A stretch of 64,000 bases of DNA from Pseudomonas iridis (GTDB lineage Bacteria > Pseudomonadota > Gammaproteobacteria > Pseudomonadales > Pseudomonadaceae). The position numbers and the translations under genes are program-made. Shown one piece after another: positions 56,750 through 64,000 of this stretch (the first letter of the stretch is position 1; each line of letters begins with the position of its first letter). Under the pieces are notes generated by a model. The model worked only from the letters and a program-made list of their open reading frames with translations, did not search any database and had not been told where the DNA came from. The stretch covers positions 1 through 64,000 of the forward strand of contig NZ_JACXXO010000006.1 in assembly GCF_017980685.1 (NCBI RefSeq), in the 5' to 3' direction.

Positions 56750-59554
56750 ATGAGCCAAGCCCCCCTCGTCCTGGTGGACGGTTCGTCTTACCTGTACCGC
56801 GCTTTCCACGCCCTGCCTCCTTTGACCACCTCCAAAGGTCTGCCGACCGGTGCGGTCAAGGGCGTGCTGAACATGCTCAAAAGTTTGCGCAAACAGTACC
56901 CGGACAGTCCGTTCGCCGTGGTTTTCGACGCCAAGGGCGGCACATTTCGCGATGAGATGTACGCCGAATACAAGGCCAACCGCCCGAGCATGCCCGACGA
57001 CATGCGCGTACAGATCGAGCCGCTGCACCAGAGCGTGATCGCCCTCGGCTTCCCGCTGCTGTGCGTGGAAGGCGTCGAGGCCGACGATGTGATCGGCACG
57101 CTGGCCCGCAGCAGTGCGGCGGCGGATCGTCCGGTAATCATCTCCACCGGCGACAAGGACATGGCGCAACTGGTCGATGGCCACATTACCTTGGTCAATA
57201 CCATGTCCGGTAGCTCGATGGACGTGGAGGGCGTGAAGGAGAAATTCGGCGTCGCTCCGGAGCAGATCATCGATTATCTGGCGTTGATGGGTGACTCTTC
57301 CGACAACATTCCGGGCGTTCCCGGCATCGGCCCGAAAACCGCATCCGGCCTGCTGGTCGGCGTCAACGGTGGCCTGACCGAACTGTATGCGCAGCTCGAC
57401 ATCGTGCCGACCCTGCCGATTCGCGGCGCCAAGACCCTGCCGGCCAAGCTCGAAGAACACAAGGAGATGGCATTCCTCTCCTATCAACTGGCGACCATCA
57501 AGATCGACGTGCCGCTGGACATCGAACTCGACGATTTGCAGATGCGCGCCGAAGATCCGGCCAAGCTCTACGAGCTGTACACGCTGCTGGAATTCAAGAG
57601 CTGGATCAACGATCTCGATCGCGACGCCAAACGCCTGGAGCTAAGCAGCGCTGCGGCGCCTGAGCCGGCGGGTGATCTGTTCAGCGCGCCAGAGGCCGAA
57701 GCCCCGGCCGCTCCGGCTGAAGCTGCTTACGAAACCATCCTCGATCAGACGCGTTTTGACGTCTGGCTGGAAAAACTCAAGAACGCCAAACTGTTCGCCT
57801 TCGACACTGAAACCACCGGTATCGATGCACAGCAGGCACAGCTTGTCGGTCTGTCGTTCGCGGTGCAGGCCAACGAAGCGGCATACATTCCGCTAACCCA
57901 CTCCTACATCGGCGTGCCGGAGCAACTGGATCGCGACACCGTACTGCGCGCGCTCAAGCCGATTCTCGAAGACCCGAACAAACTCAAGGTCGGCCAACAC
58001 GCCAAGTTCGACATGAACATTCTGGCCAACTGCGCCATCGGCGGCGATCAGAACGAAGGCATCACCGTGCGCGGCGTCGCCTTCGACACGATGCTTGAGT
58101 CCTACGTGCTCAACTCCACCGCCACCCGCCATGACATGGACAGCCTCGCGCAGAAGTACCTGGACCACACCACCGTGAGTTTCCAGGACATCGCCGGCAA
58201 AGGCGCCAAGCAACTGACCTTCGACCAAATCGCGCTGGAACAGGCCGGGCCGTATGCCGCCGAAGACGCCGACATCACCTTGCGTTTGCACCAGACGCTG
58301 TTTGAAAAACTCAGCGCCATTCCAAGCCTGGCCAGCGTGCTGACCGACATCGAGATTCCATTGGTACCGGTGCTGGCGCGCATCGAACGCCAGGGCGCAT
58401 TCGTCGATGCCGAGCTGCTCGGTATCCAGAGCATTGAGCTGGGCAACAAGATGGTCGCGCTGGAGCGCGAAGCGTTCGAAATCGCCGGGGAAGAATTCAA
58501 CCTGGGCTCGCCCAAGCAGCTCGGCGTGATTCTCTACGAGAAACTCGGCCTGCCGGTTTTGAAGAAAACCGCCAAGGGCCAGCCGTCCACCGCCGAAGAA
58601 GTCTTGGCGAAACTGGCCGAAGACGATCACCGCTTGCCGAAAGTGCTGATGGCGCATCGCTCCATGAGCAAGCTGAAAAGCACCTACACCGATCGCCTGC
58701 CGGAGCAGATCAACCCGCGCACCGGGCGCGTCCACACTTCGTACCATCAGGCCGTGGCATCGACCGGGCGCCTGTCCTCCAGCGATCCGAACCTGCAGAA
58801 CATTCCGGTGCGTACCGCTGAAGGCCGACGCATCCGTCAGGCCTTCGTCGCGCCAAAAGGCTACAAACTGCTGGCGGCGGACTATTCGCAGATCGAACTG
58901 CGGATCATGGCCCACCTGTCCAAGGACGAAGGCTTGATGAACGCCTTCCGCAACAATCTGGATGTGCACACCGCCACCGCTGCCGAAGTGTTCAAGGTCG
59001 AGCTCAACGAAGTGACTTCCGACCAGCGCCGTGGCGCCAAGGCGATCAACTTTGGCCTGATCTACGGTATGGGCGCACAGAAACTCGGCAAGGACATTGG
59101 CGTCGACACCAAGACCGCCAAGGCTTACATCGACACCTATTTCGCGCGTTATCCGGGCGTTCGCGAGTACATGGATCGCACCCGCGCACAGGCTGCGGAT
59201 CAGGGTTATGTCGAAACGTTCTTCGGCCGTCGCCTGTACTTGCCGGAAATCAACTCCAACAAGCCGCAGGAACGTGCTGCCGCTGAACGCACGGCAATCA
59301 ACGCGCCGATGCAAGGCACGGCAGCCGACATCATCAAGAAAGCCATGGTCGCGGTGGATAACTGGCTGACGACATCCGGGCTGGACGCGCGAGTCATCCT
59401 GCAAGTGCACGATGAACTGGTGCTGGAGGTTCGCGAGGATCTGGTGGATCAGGTCAGCGCCGAAATTCGTCAGCATATGAGCGAAGCGGCGAAGCTGGAT
59501 GTGCCGCTGCTGGTCGAAGTGGGTGTGGGCAATAACTGGGATGAGGCGCACTAA
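56750..59554 (+). CDS. polA: DNA polymerase I
   Basis: The 934-residue enzyme has a 5'-3' exonuclease (residues 1-290, [25 protein letters not shown]), a 3'-5' exonuclease (about 330-510, [12 protein letters not shown] with the catalytic Asp and Glu) and a polymerase domain (about 550-934: [45 protein letters not shown]). It fills gaps in repair and Okazaki processing. The ATG at 56750 gives the usual [11 protein letters not shown]; an upstream TTG would add four residues. Confidence 0.98.
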   Translation: MSQAPLVLVDGSSYLYRAFHALPPLTTSKGLPTGAVKGVLNMLKSLRKQYPDSPFAVVFDAKGGTFRDEMYAEYKANRPSMPDDMRVQIEPLHQSVIALGFPLLCVEGVEADDVIGTLARSSAAADRPVIISTGDKDMAQLVDGHITLVNTMSGSSMDVEGVKEKFGVAPEQIIDYLALMGDSSDNIPGVPGIGPKTASGLLVGVNGGLTELYAQLDIVPTLPIRGAKTLPAKLEEHKEMAFLSYQLATIKIDVPLDIELDDLQMRAEDPAKLYELYTLLEFKSWINDLDRDAKRLELSSAAAPEPAGDLFSAPEAEAPAAPAEAAYETILDQTRFDVWLEKLKNAKLFAFDTETTGIDAQQAQLVGLSFAVQANEAAYIPLTHSYIGVPEQLDRDTVLRALKPILEDPNKLKVGQHAKFDMNILANCAIGGDQNEGITVRGVAFDTMLESYVLNSTATRHDMDSLAQKYLDHTTVSFQDIAGKGAKQLTFDQIALEQAGPYAAEDADITLRLHQTLFEKLSAIPSLASVLTDIEIPLVPVLARIERQGAFVDAELLGIQSIELGNKMVALEREAFEIAGEEFNLGSPKQLGVILYEKLGLPVLKKTAKGQPSTAEEVLAKLAEDDHRLPKVLMAHRSMSKLKSTYTDRLPEQINPRTGRVHTSYHQAVASTGRLSSSDPNLQNIPVRTAEGRRIRQAFVAPKGYKLLAADYSQIELRIMAHLSKDEGLMNAFRNNLDVHTATAAEVFKVELNEVTSDQRRGAKAINFGLIYGMGAQKLGKDIGVDTKTAKAYIDTYFARYPGVREYMDRTRAQAADQGYVETFFGRRLYLPEINSNKPQERAAAERTAINAPMQGTAADIIKKAMVAVDNWLTTSGLDARVILQVHDELVLEVREDLVDQVSAEIRQHMSEAAKLDVPLLVEVGVGNNWDEAH

Positions 59555-59570
59555 GCCATTTTGGGCTGGT

Positions 59571-59597
59571 TTTGCTGCGGCTTCACGCCGCGGCAAA
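59571..59597 (+). terminator. Hairpin after polA
   Basis: TTTGCTGCGGC pairs with GCCGCGGCAAA (one mismatch) 16 bases after the polA stop. It lacks a T-run, so it is a possible but not certain terminator. Confidence 0.5.
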
Positions 59598-59662
59598 CCC
59601 GTTGGAAGGTGCTTAGTCCGAATAGCGCTTGGGCTTATTCCAAAGCTTTTTGAAAAAAATCT

Positions 59663-59690
59663 GAACTAATCTTGCAGCTCACTACTCAGA
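59663..59690 (+). promoter_or_regulatory. AlgU (sigma-22) promoter of ersA
   Basis: GAACTA (59663-59668) and TCAGA (59686-59690) are 17 bases apart, close to the AlgU consensus. Transcription should start near 59697. In P. aeruginosa, ErsA is known to depend on sigma-22. Confidence 0.7.
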
Positions 59691-59696
59691 GTTACT

Positions 59697-59827
59697 GAAT
59701 GGCTGGTGAAGCCCTTCAATGCTCCTATGTTGTGTTAAGTGTTGGCAGATATCTGAACCCCGCCCTAGCGGTTCGGAACTTAAACCCCGGAATTTCTCCC
59801 TCCCCACTGAAATCCGGGGCTTTTTTT
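59697..59827 (+). ncRNA. ersA: ErsA small RNA
   Basis: This gap between polA and engB holds a probable small RNA: an AlgU-type promoter, no ORF, about 131 nucleotides, and a rho-independent terminator (59785-59827). P. aeruginosa ErsA has this location (also that of E. coli Spot 42), length and sigma-22 promoter. It is an Hfq-linked regulator of envelope functions there. The exact 5' end is estimated from the promoter. Confidence 0.78.
59785..59827 (+). terminator. Terminator of ersA
   Basis: CCCCGGAATTT pairs with AAATCCGGGG, with one bulged base, and is followed by a C and then seven T. Confidence 0.88.
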
Positions 59828-59883
59828 GCCCAAAAATCGGCTGTGGTGCTACGCAAGACACCACAGACAATTTTGAAATCCTT

Positions 59884-60528
59884 TTACTCAGACGCCGCTT
59901 CGGCGCCCTTGTCGGCCAATTCCATCCAGTCCGCCAACACAGTGTAAGCCTCTTCCAGGCCCATGCGTTTTGGCGCCGAGAACAGCTGGATAGTCACCAG
60001 ATCTCCCCAACCCTTACGAATTTCCGCCTGAACCTTGAGCAGCGTGTTCTTCGCTGCGCCGTAGGTCAGCTTGTCCGCTTTGGTCAGCAGAATGTGCATC
60101 GGCATGCCGGCCGCAACCGCCCAGTCGAGCATCAGCAGGTCGAAGTCGGTCATTGGATGACGGATGTCCATCATCAGAATCAGACCCTTCAAACTCTCGC
60201 GGCCACCCAGGTAAGCCTCAAGGTGACGCTGCCAGTGCATCTTCAGCGGGATCGGTACTTTTGCATAACCGTAGCCCGGCAGGTCGACCAGACGACGATC
60301 TTCGTCTAGCTTGAAGAAGTTCAACAGCTGTGTGCGACCCGGAGTTTTCGAGGTACGCGCCAGGCTGGCGTGAGTCAGGGTGTTCAGGGCGCTGGATTTG
60401 CCGGCGTTGGAACGACCGGCAAATGCCACTTCAAAGCCTTCGTCGTCGGGGCACTGATCGACTTTGGCGGCACTGAGCATGAACGTGGACTGTTGGCACA
60501 GGCCGAGGATGGGATTTTTGAGCTGCAT
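59884..60528 (-). CDS. engB: GTP-binding protein EngB (YihA/YsxC)
   Basis: A 214-residue small GTPase needed for large ribosomal subunit assembly. G1 is [12 protein letters not shown] (about 38-49), G3 is [10 protein letters not shown] (about 82), G4 is LLTKADKL (about 145), and G5 lies in FSAPKRMG. The start at 60528 ([13 protein letters not shown]) matches the family; the longer frame from 60795 crosses the promoter region. It is divergent from a cytochrome gene. Confidence 0.96.
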   Translation of the reverse strand: MQLKNPILGLCQQSTFMLSAAKVDQCPDDEGFEVAFAGRSNAGKSSALNTLTHASLARTSKTPGRTQLLNFFKLDEDRRLVDLPGYGYAKVPIPLKMHWQRHLEAYLGGRESLKGLILMMDIRHPMTDFDLLMLDWAVAAGMPMHILLTKADKLTYGAAKNTLLKVQAEIRKGWGDLVTIQLFSAPKRMGLEEAYTVLADWMELADKGAEAASE

Positions 60529-60601
60529 GGGATTTCCGATGTGGGCGGCGCCGGGAATGGGCGCGGAACGCGGTGTCGCTTCCGTTTCAGTGACGCCAGT
60601 A

Positions 60602-60607
60602 TATAAT
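60602..60607 (+). promoter_or_regulatory. -10 element of the c5-type cytochrome gene
   Basis: TATAAT is a perfect sigma-70 -10 hexamer. With 17-bp spacing the -35 would be CTTCCG, a weak match. It predicts a transcript start near 60614, so a leader of about 90 bases precedes the proposed start codon. Confidence 0.5.
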
Positions 60608-60703
60608 GCCGCAGATTTTGTGTGTGCTTTGTCCCAGCGAAGGACGAAGTTTACGAGAGCGACAGACCTTGATTGCGCATTAGAACGCAAAACGCTCTCA
60701 ACC

Positions 60704-61003
60704 CTGAAAAGGTCGTTTAAATGGCTGCTGGCTGCCGGAGTCTTGATGCCGCTTTGCAGCGCACAGGCTACACAGGATCCGGAAGCCGTGTACAACCGTG
60801 TTTGTAGTGCCTGTCATTCCGGCCAACTACCCATGGCGCCCGAAAGAGGCGATCAGGCAGCTTGGACGCCGAGGTTGGCGAAAGGTATGGAGACGCTGGT
60901 GCAACACGTGACCCAGGGTTTCAAGGCGATGCCGCCGCGTGGTTTGTGCATGGACTGCAGTGCCGAGGATTACCAAGCCATCATCCTTTGGATGAGCGAG
61001 TAA
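60704..61003 (+). CDS. Cytochrome c5-type protein with probable CTG start
   Basis: A 99-residue exported monoheme cytochrome: [22 protein letters not shown] holds CxxCH, and [23 protein letters not shown] holds the c5-type axial Met and a CxxC disulfide. The frame has no ATG giving a full signal peptide. CTG at 60704 yields [22 protein letters not shown], a classic signal. GTG at 60620 or TTG at 60629 would add 25-28 odd residues. The start is therefore uncertain. It precedes the cytochrome c4 gene. Confidence 0.75.
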   Translation: MKRSFKWLLAAGVLMPLCSAQATQDPEAVYNRVCSACHSGQLPMAPERGDQAAWTPRLAKGMETLVQHVTQGFKAMPPRGLCMDCSAEDYQAIILWMSE

Positions 61004-61048
61004 GCCCGGTCCATAACTCTTAACCCTTAGCCGTAGTTGGATTAGCTG

Positions 61049-61660
61049 ATGAACAAATTGATCGTGAGTCTGCTGTTGACCGTGGGAATCTCAGGCTTCG
61101 CCCATGCTGCCGGTGATGCCGCAGCAGGTCAGGCGAAAGTCGCTGTATGCGGAGCCTGCCATGGCCCGGACGGGAACAGCATGGCGCCAAACTTTCCAAA
61201 ACTGGCCGGTCAAGGTGAACGCTACCTGACCAAGCAGCTACACGACATCAAGTCGGGCAAGCGCGTAGTCCTGGAAATGACTGGTCTGTTGACCAACCTC
61301 AGCGATCAGGATCTGGCCGACATGGCTGCCTACTTCGCCAGCCAGAAAGGCAGCGTCGGCGCCGCCGATCCCAAGCTTGTGGCACGCGGTGAAGCCCTGT
61401 TCCGTGGTGGCAACCTGCCCAAGGGCCTGCCAGCCTGCACCGGTTGCCACTCGCCCAATGGCAGCGGCAACGCCGCTGCCGGCTTCCCGCACCTGGGTGG
61501 TCAACACGCTTCATACATCGCCAAGCAGCTGACCGATTTCCGCAAGGAAGAAGGCGGCCGTACCAACGATGGTGACACGATGACCATGCAGACCATTGCC
61601 AAGCGCCTGAGTGATGAAGACATCGCCGCGGTCTCCAGCTACATTCAGGGCCTGCACTAA
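61049..61660 (+). CDS. cc4: Cytochrome c4
   Basis: A 203-residue diheme cytochrome with signal peptide (…GFAHAAG) and two similar halves, each with CxxCH (CGACHGPDGNS about 35, CTGCHSPNGSG about 135) and a late Met (VLEMTG and DTMTMQTIAKRL). It carries electrons from the bc1 complex to terminal oxidases in the periplasm. It is followed by a terminator. Confidence 0.95.
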   Translation: MNKLIVSLLLTVGISGFAHAAGDAAAGQAKVAVCGACHGPDGNSMAPNFPKLAGQGERYLTKQLHDIKSGKRVVLEMTGLLTNLSDQDLADMAAYFASQKGSVGAADPKLVARGEALFRGGNLPKGLPACTGCHSPNGSGNAAAGFPHLGGQHASYIAKQLTDFRKEEGGRTNDGDTMTMQTIAKRLSDEDIAAVSSYIQGLH

Positions 61661-61725
61661 GAGCCCTGGCTGCAACGGACATCTCGCGCAACGTTAACGC
61701 TCGATTAATCCGTCGCAGCAAGTAT

Positions 61726-61754
61726 AAAAAGGGTGGCTTTGGCCGCCCTTTTTT
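61726..61754 (+). terminator. Rho-independent terminator after cc4
   Basis: AAAAGGGTGGC pairs with GCCGCCCTTTT around TTTG with one mismatch, ending in a T-run. Confidence 0.88.
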
Positions 61755-61848
61755 GTGGCCGCTGCCGTTACACTACAGAACTCATGCCCGCCAAGGCCTG
61801 TCTGAAAACAGGTCGCGCGAGGCGACCCAATTTGTCCAGGAGTAAAGC

Positions 61849-62490
61849 ATGCGTAATCTGATCATCAGCGCCGCCCTCGTCGCTGCCAGCCTGTTCGGCG
61901 TGACTGCCCAGGCCGCTGAAGCCCCTGCCGCCCCTTATGTAGAGCTGAGCAATCCGGTACCGGTTGCCGTGCCTGGCAAGATCGAAGTGGTAGAGCTGTT
62001 CTGGTACGGCTGCCCGCACTGCTACTCCTTTGAGCCAGTGATCAATCCGTGGGTTGAAAAACTGCCGTCCGACGTCAACTTCGTGCGTATTCCAGCCATG
62101 TTCGGCGGCCCATGGGACGCTCACGGCCAGATGTTCCTGACGCTGGAAGCAATGGGTGTCGAACACAAGGTTCACAGCGCTGTGTTTGAAGCGATCCAGA
62201 AGCAGCACAAGAAGCTGATCGACAAGAACGACATGGCTGACTTCCTCGCCACTCAAGGCGTGGACAAGGACAAGTTCCTCGCCACTTTCGACTCTTTCGC
62301 CATCAAGGGTCAGATCGTAAAGGCTCGCGAACTGGCCAAGAAGTATGAAATCACCGGCGTGCCAACCATGATCGTCAACGGCAAATATCGCTTCGACATC
62401 GGCTCCGCCGGTGGTGCCGAGCAAGCGCTGAAACTGGCTGACCAACTGGTTGCCAAAGAGCGAGCCACCAACAAGGCCGCTGCCAACTAA
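61849..62490 (+). CDS. dsbA: Thiol:disulfide interchange protein DsbA
   Basis: A 213-residue periplasmic oxidoreductase with signal peptide (…VTAQAAE) and active site FWYGCPHCYSFEP (Cys 55 and Cys 58). The cis-Pro loop lies in TGVPTMIVNGKYRF. It introduces disulfides into exported proteins, including the cytochromes encoded nearby. First gene of a probable operon with the next two. Confidence 0.97.
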   Translation: MRNLIISAALVAASLFGVTAQAAEAPAAPYVELSNPVPVAVPGKIEVVELFWYGCPHCYSFEPVINPWVEKLPSDVNFVRIPAMFGGPWDAHGQMFLTLEAMGVEHKVHSAVFEAIQKQHKKLIDKNDMADFLATQGVDKDKFLATFDSFAIKGQIVKARELAKKYEITGVPTMIVNGKYRFDIGSAGGAEQALKLADQLVAKERATNKAAAN

Positions 62491-62504
62491 GCGCGGCAAC
62501 CGCC

Positions 62505-63383
62505 ATGCGCCGCTGGAAGACCGAACGCATCGTTGGCTTGCATGATCCGCAAGTCAACGAGCATCACCTGGCGTCCACGGGCCTGCCAGCGGATCATCGT
62601 CTGCGCTTGCTCAGTTTCAACATCCAGGTCGGTATCAGCACCGAGCGTTATCGGCACTACCTGACCCGCAGCTGGCAGCACCTGCTGCCGCACACCGGGC
62701 GCTCAGGCAATCTGCAGAAGATCGGCGACCTGCTCGGCGACTTCGACCTGGTCGCGTTGCAGGAAGCCGATGGCGGCAGCCTGCGCTCAGGCTACGTCAA
62801 TCAAGTCGAACACCTGGCCCATCTCGGCGCCTTCCCCTACTGGTATCAACAACTCAATCGCAACCTCGGTCGACTGGCCCAGCACAGCAATGGCGTGCTC
62901 AGTCGTCTCAAGCCGTGGGCGATCGAGGATCATCCGCTGCCCGGCCCAAAAGGTCGCGGCGCGATCCTGCTGCGCTTCGGCGAAGGATCGGAAGCGCTGG
63001 TGGTGGTGATGATGCATTTGGCCCTTGGCGCGCGAACGCGCAGCCTGCAACTGGCCTACATTCGTGATTTGATCGGTGGCTACAAACATCAGATATTGAT
63101 GGGCGACATGAATACCCATGCCAGCGATCTGCTACAACAGTCGCCGTTACGCGATCTCGGCCTGCTGGCCCCGCAGGTGGAAGCGACATTCCCCAGCTGG
63201 CGTCCTCAGCGCTGCCTTGATCATATTTTGCTCAGCCCGACCCTGACCCTGGAAAAGGTCGAAGTGCTGGCACAACCGATTTCCGATCACCTGCCGGTCG
63301 CGGTAGAGATTCGTCTGCCGGGTTCGCTCACGGCCGATGCATTGCCCGCGTTGAGTCCTGCCCCTCGCGGAACCCCTGAATGA
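62505..63383 (+). CDS. Endonuclease/exonuclease/phosphatase family protein
   Basis: A 292-residue protein of the EEP fold: [11 protein letters not shown] (about 33), [10 protein letters not shown] (about 83), LGDMNTH-type metal site ([16 protein letters not shown], about 200) and C-terminal CLDHILLSP and [10 protein letters not shown]. No signal peptide is seen. Substrate unknown; DNA, phosphoinositide or other phosphodiesters are possible. It lies 15 bases after dsbA and overlaps the next gene (ATGA). Confidence 0.88.
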   Translation: MRRWKTERIVGLHDPQVNEHHLASTGLPADHRLRLLSFNIQVGISTERYRHYLTRSWQHLLPHTGRSGNLQKIGDLLGDFDLVALQEADGGSLRSGYVNQVEHLAHLGAFPYWYQQLNRNLGRLAQHSNGVLSRLKPWAIEDHPLPGPKGRGAILLRFGEGSEALVVVMMHLALGARTRSLQLAYIRDLIGGYKHQILMGDMNTHASDLLQQSPLRDLGLLAPQVEATFPSWRPQRCLDHILLSPTLTLEKVEVLAQPISDHLPVAVEIRLPGSLTADALPALSPAPRGTPE

Positions 63384-64000
63384 GCGACGAAGCCCAGCGC
63401 TGGAAAGAGAAATACCTCAAAAGCATCGAACAACAGGACAAACTCGAACGTCGCTGGGCCGCAAGGCTCGACCTGCTGCGCCGAGGCCTGGTGCGCAGCA
63501 CGCTGGCCGCTGAGGGCACCGACCGCGTCGTTGATCAATGCATGAAAGAAATGCGCGACGTGGTGCGCTCCGACGACATGGACGTCAGCCTCGCCGCTCT
63601 GTTGCCGCGCCTGGAAAAAGCCGTGCTCGATTCCGAGCAGCGTCGCGAAACCCGGATCGATCAGGTCAGCACTGCACTGAACGCGCTGGTGACTCAGCTG
63701 CAAGCGTTGCCGCTGCCACGGGAAGTCGCCCAGCCCCTGAAGAAATTTGCCAAACAACTGGATGGCCGTGTCGGTCAGGCCCGGGAACTGCCGCTGCTGC
63801 TGGGTGAGCTCAGCGGCCTGCAGGGCAAGGCGTTGAGTCAGGTGGAGACACCCGCCGAACCTGGCCGGCCGGGGTTGCTGCAAAGGCTTTTCGGCAGCCG
63901 AGACAGCGAGGAGGCGCCGGAACCGACAGCGCAAGCTCAAGTTGCGCCGACGGCACAACCGGCAGTTGCACCTGCACCTGCAGACGAACCCGCCCCAGAG
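63380..64000 (+). CDS. dgcP: DgcP-like protein, N-terminal part (cut by window edge)
   Basis: The first 207 residues of a longer protein: helical, starting [26 protein letters not shown], then a Pro/Ala/Glu-rich linker ([21 protein letters not shown]). In Pseudomonas this position after dsbA holds DgcP, a polar diguanylate cyclase whose GGDEF domain is C-terminal and would lie beyond the edge. The GGDEF is not seen here, so the name rests on context and the N-terminal style. ATG overlaps the previous stop. Confidence 0.75.
   Translation, partial: MSDEAQRWKEKYLKSIEQQDKLERRWAARLDLLRRGLVRSTLAAEGTDRVVDQCMKEMRDVVRSDDMDVSLAALLPRLEKAVLDSEQRRETRIDQVSTALNALVTQLQALPLPREVAQPLKKFAKQLDGRVGQARELPLLLGELSGLQGKALSQVETPAEPGRPGLLQRLFGSRDSEEAPEPTAQAQVAPTAQPAVAPAPADEPAPE

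Noticed and set aside
57893-59596. 567-codon leftward open frame
   Set aside because: It is fully opposite polA, which has all its motifs; the antisense protein has no recognisable domain and reflects high G+C codon bias.

Overview
This is a chromosomal segment of a Pseudomonas species, most likely of the P. fluorescens group. The evidence is the gene order trpI/trpBA, zur-znuCB/znuA, thrB, polA-ersA-engB, cc4-dsbA and coxBA-ctaG-coxC-cyoE-sco, which is recalled from published Pseudomonas genomes. The high G+C coding style and the Pseudomonas-type REP/REPIN palindromes agree with this. No phage, transposase, CRISPR array, rRNA or tRNA gene is visible. Coding density is high, and most gaps hold terminators, REPs or promoters.

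Layout. 0.2-3.7 kb: glutarate/lysine catabolism (gcdG, gcdH) with a divergent LysR regulator. 4.1-8.7 kb: proton-translocating transhydrogenase in three subunits, then an acetyl-CoA hydrolase/CoA-transferase. 9.0-12.7 kb: a small DUF1127 protein surrounded by repeated AACTGTAC-type boxes, then three tandem DUF2388 paralogs coupled to a large exported protein with both an HEITH zincin motif and a DUF4105 domain. 12.8-16.9 kb: trpBA/trpI, a DUF883 protein, dodecin and a DUF1161 protein. 17-22.8 kb: flavin monooxygenase-like enzyme, OsmC with an AlgU-type promoter, second DUF1161 protein, paired lipoproteins, a lipoprotein aminopeptidase, a HAD phosphatase and a gamma-carbonic anhydrase. 22.8-33.8 kb: prlC and yheV, then an apparent accessory block (second M3 peptidase, periplasmic phosphatase, three-subunit gluconate dehydrogenase, dockerin-like small protein), then a radical SAM gene with a perfect LexA box.

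34-46.2 kb: beta-carbonic anhydrase and SulP transporter, then a complete aa3-type cytochrome oxidase locus: structural subunits, copper chaperones, SURF1, heme O and heme A synthases, and a SCO-like protein. 46.5-49 kb: MetNIQ methionine importer. 49.3-56.7 kb: large catalase, lipoprotein, zinc uptake genes, homoserine kinase, DUF2782 protein. 56.7-64 kb: DNA polymerase I, the ErsA small RNA, EngB, two cytochromes c, DsbA, an endonuclease/phosphatase-family protein, and the N-terminal part of a DgcP-like protein cut by the window edge.

Functionally the window is mostly core metabolism, respiration and metal homeostasis. The least explained parts are the DUF2388/DUF4105 cassette, the box cluster around the DUF1127 gene, the SCO-like CxxxC protein in the oxidase operon, the SOS-linked radical SAM gene and the MITE-like repeat present twice. 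Functions are assigned by reading translated sequences and recalling families; no database search was run.
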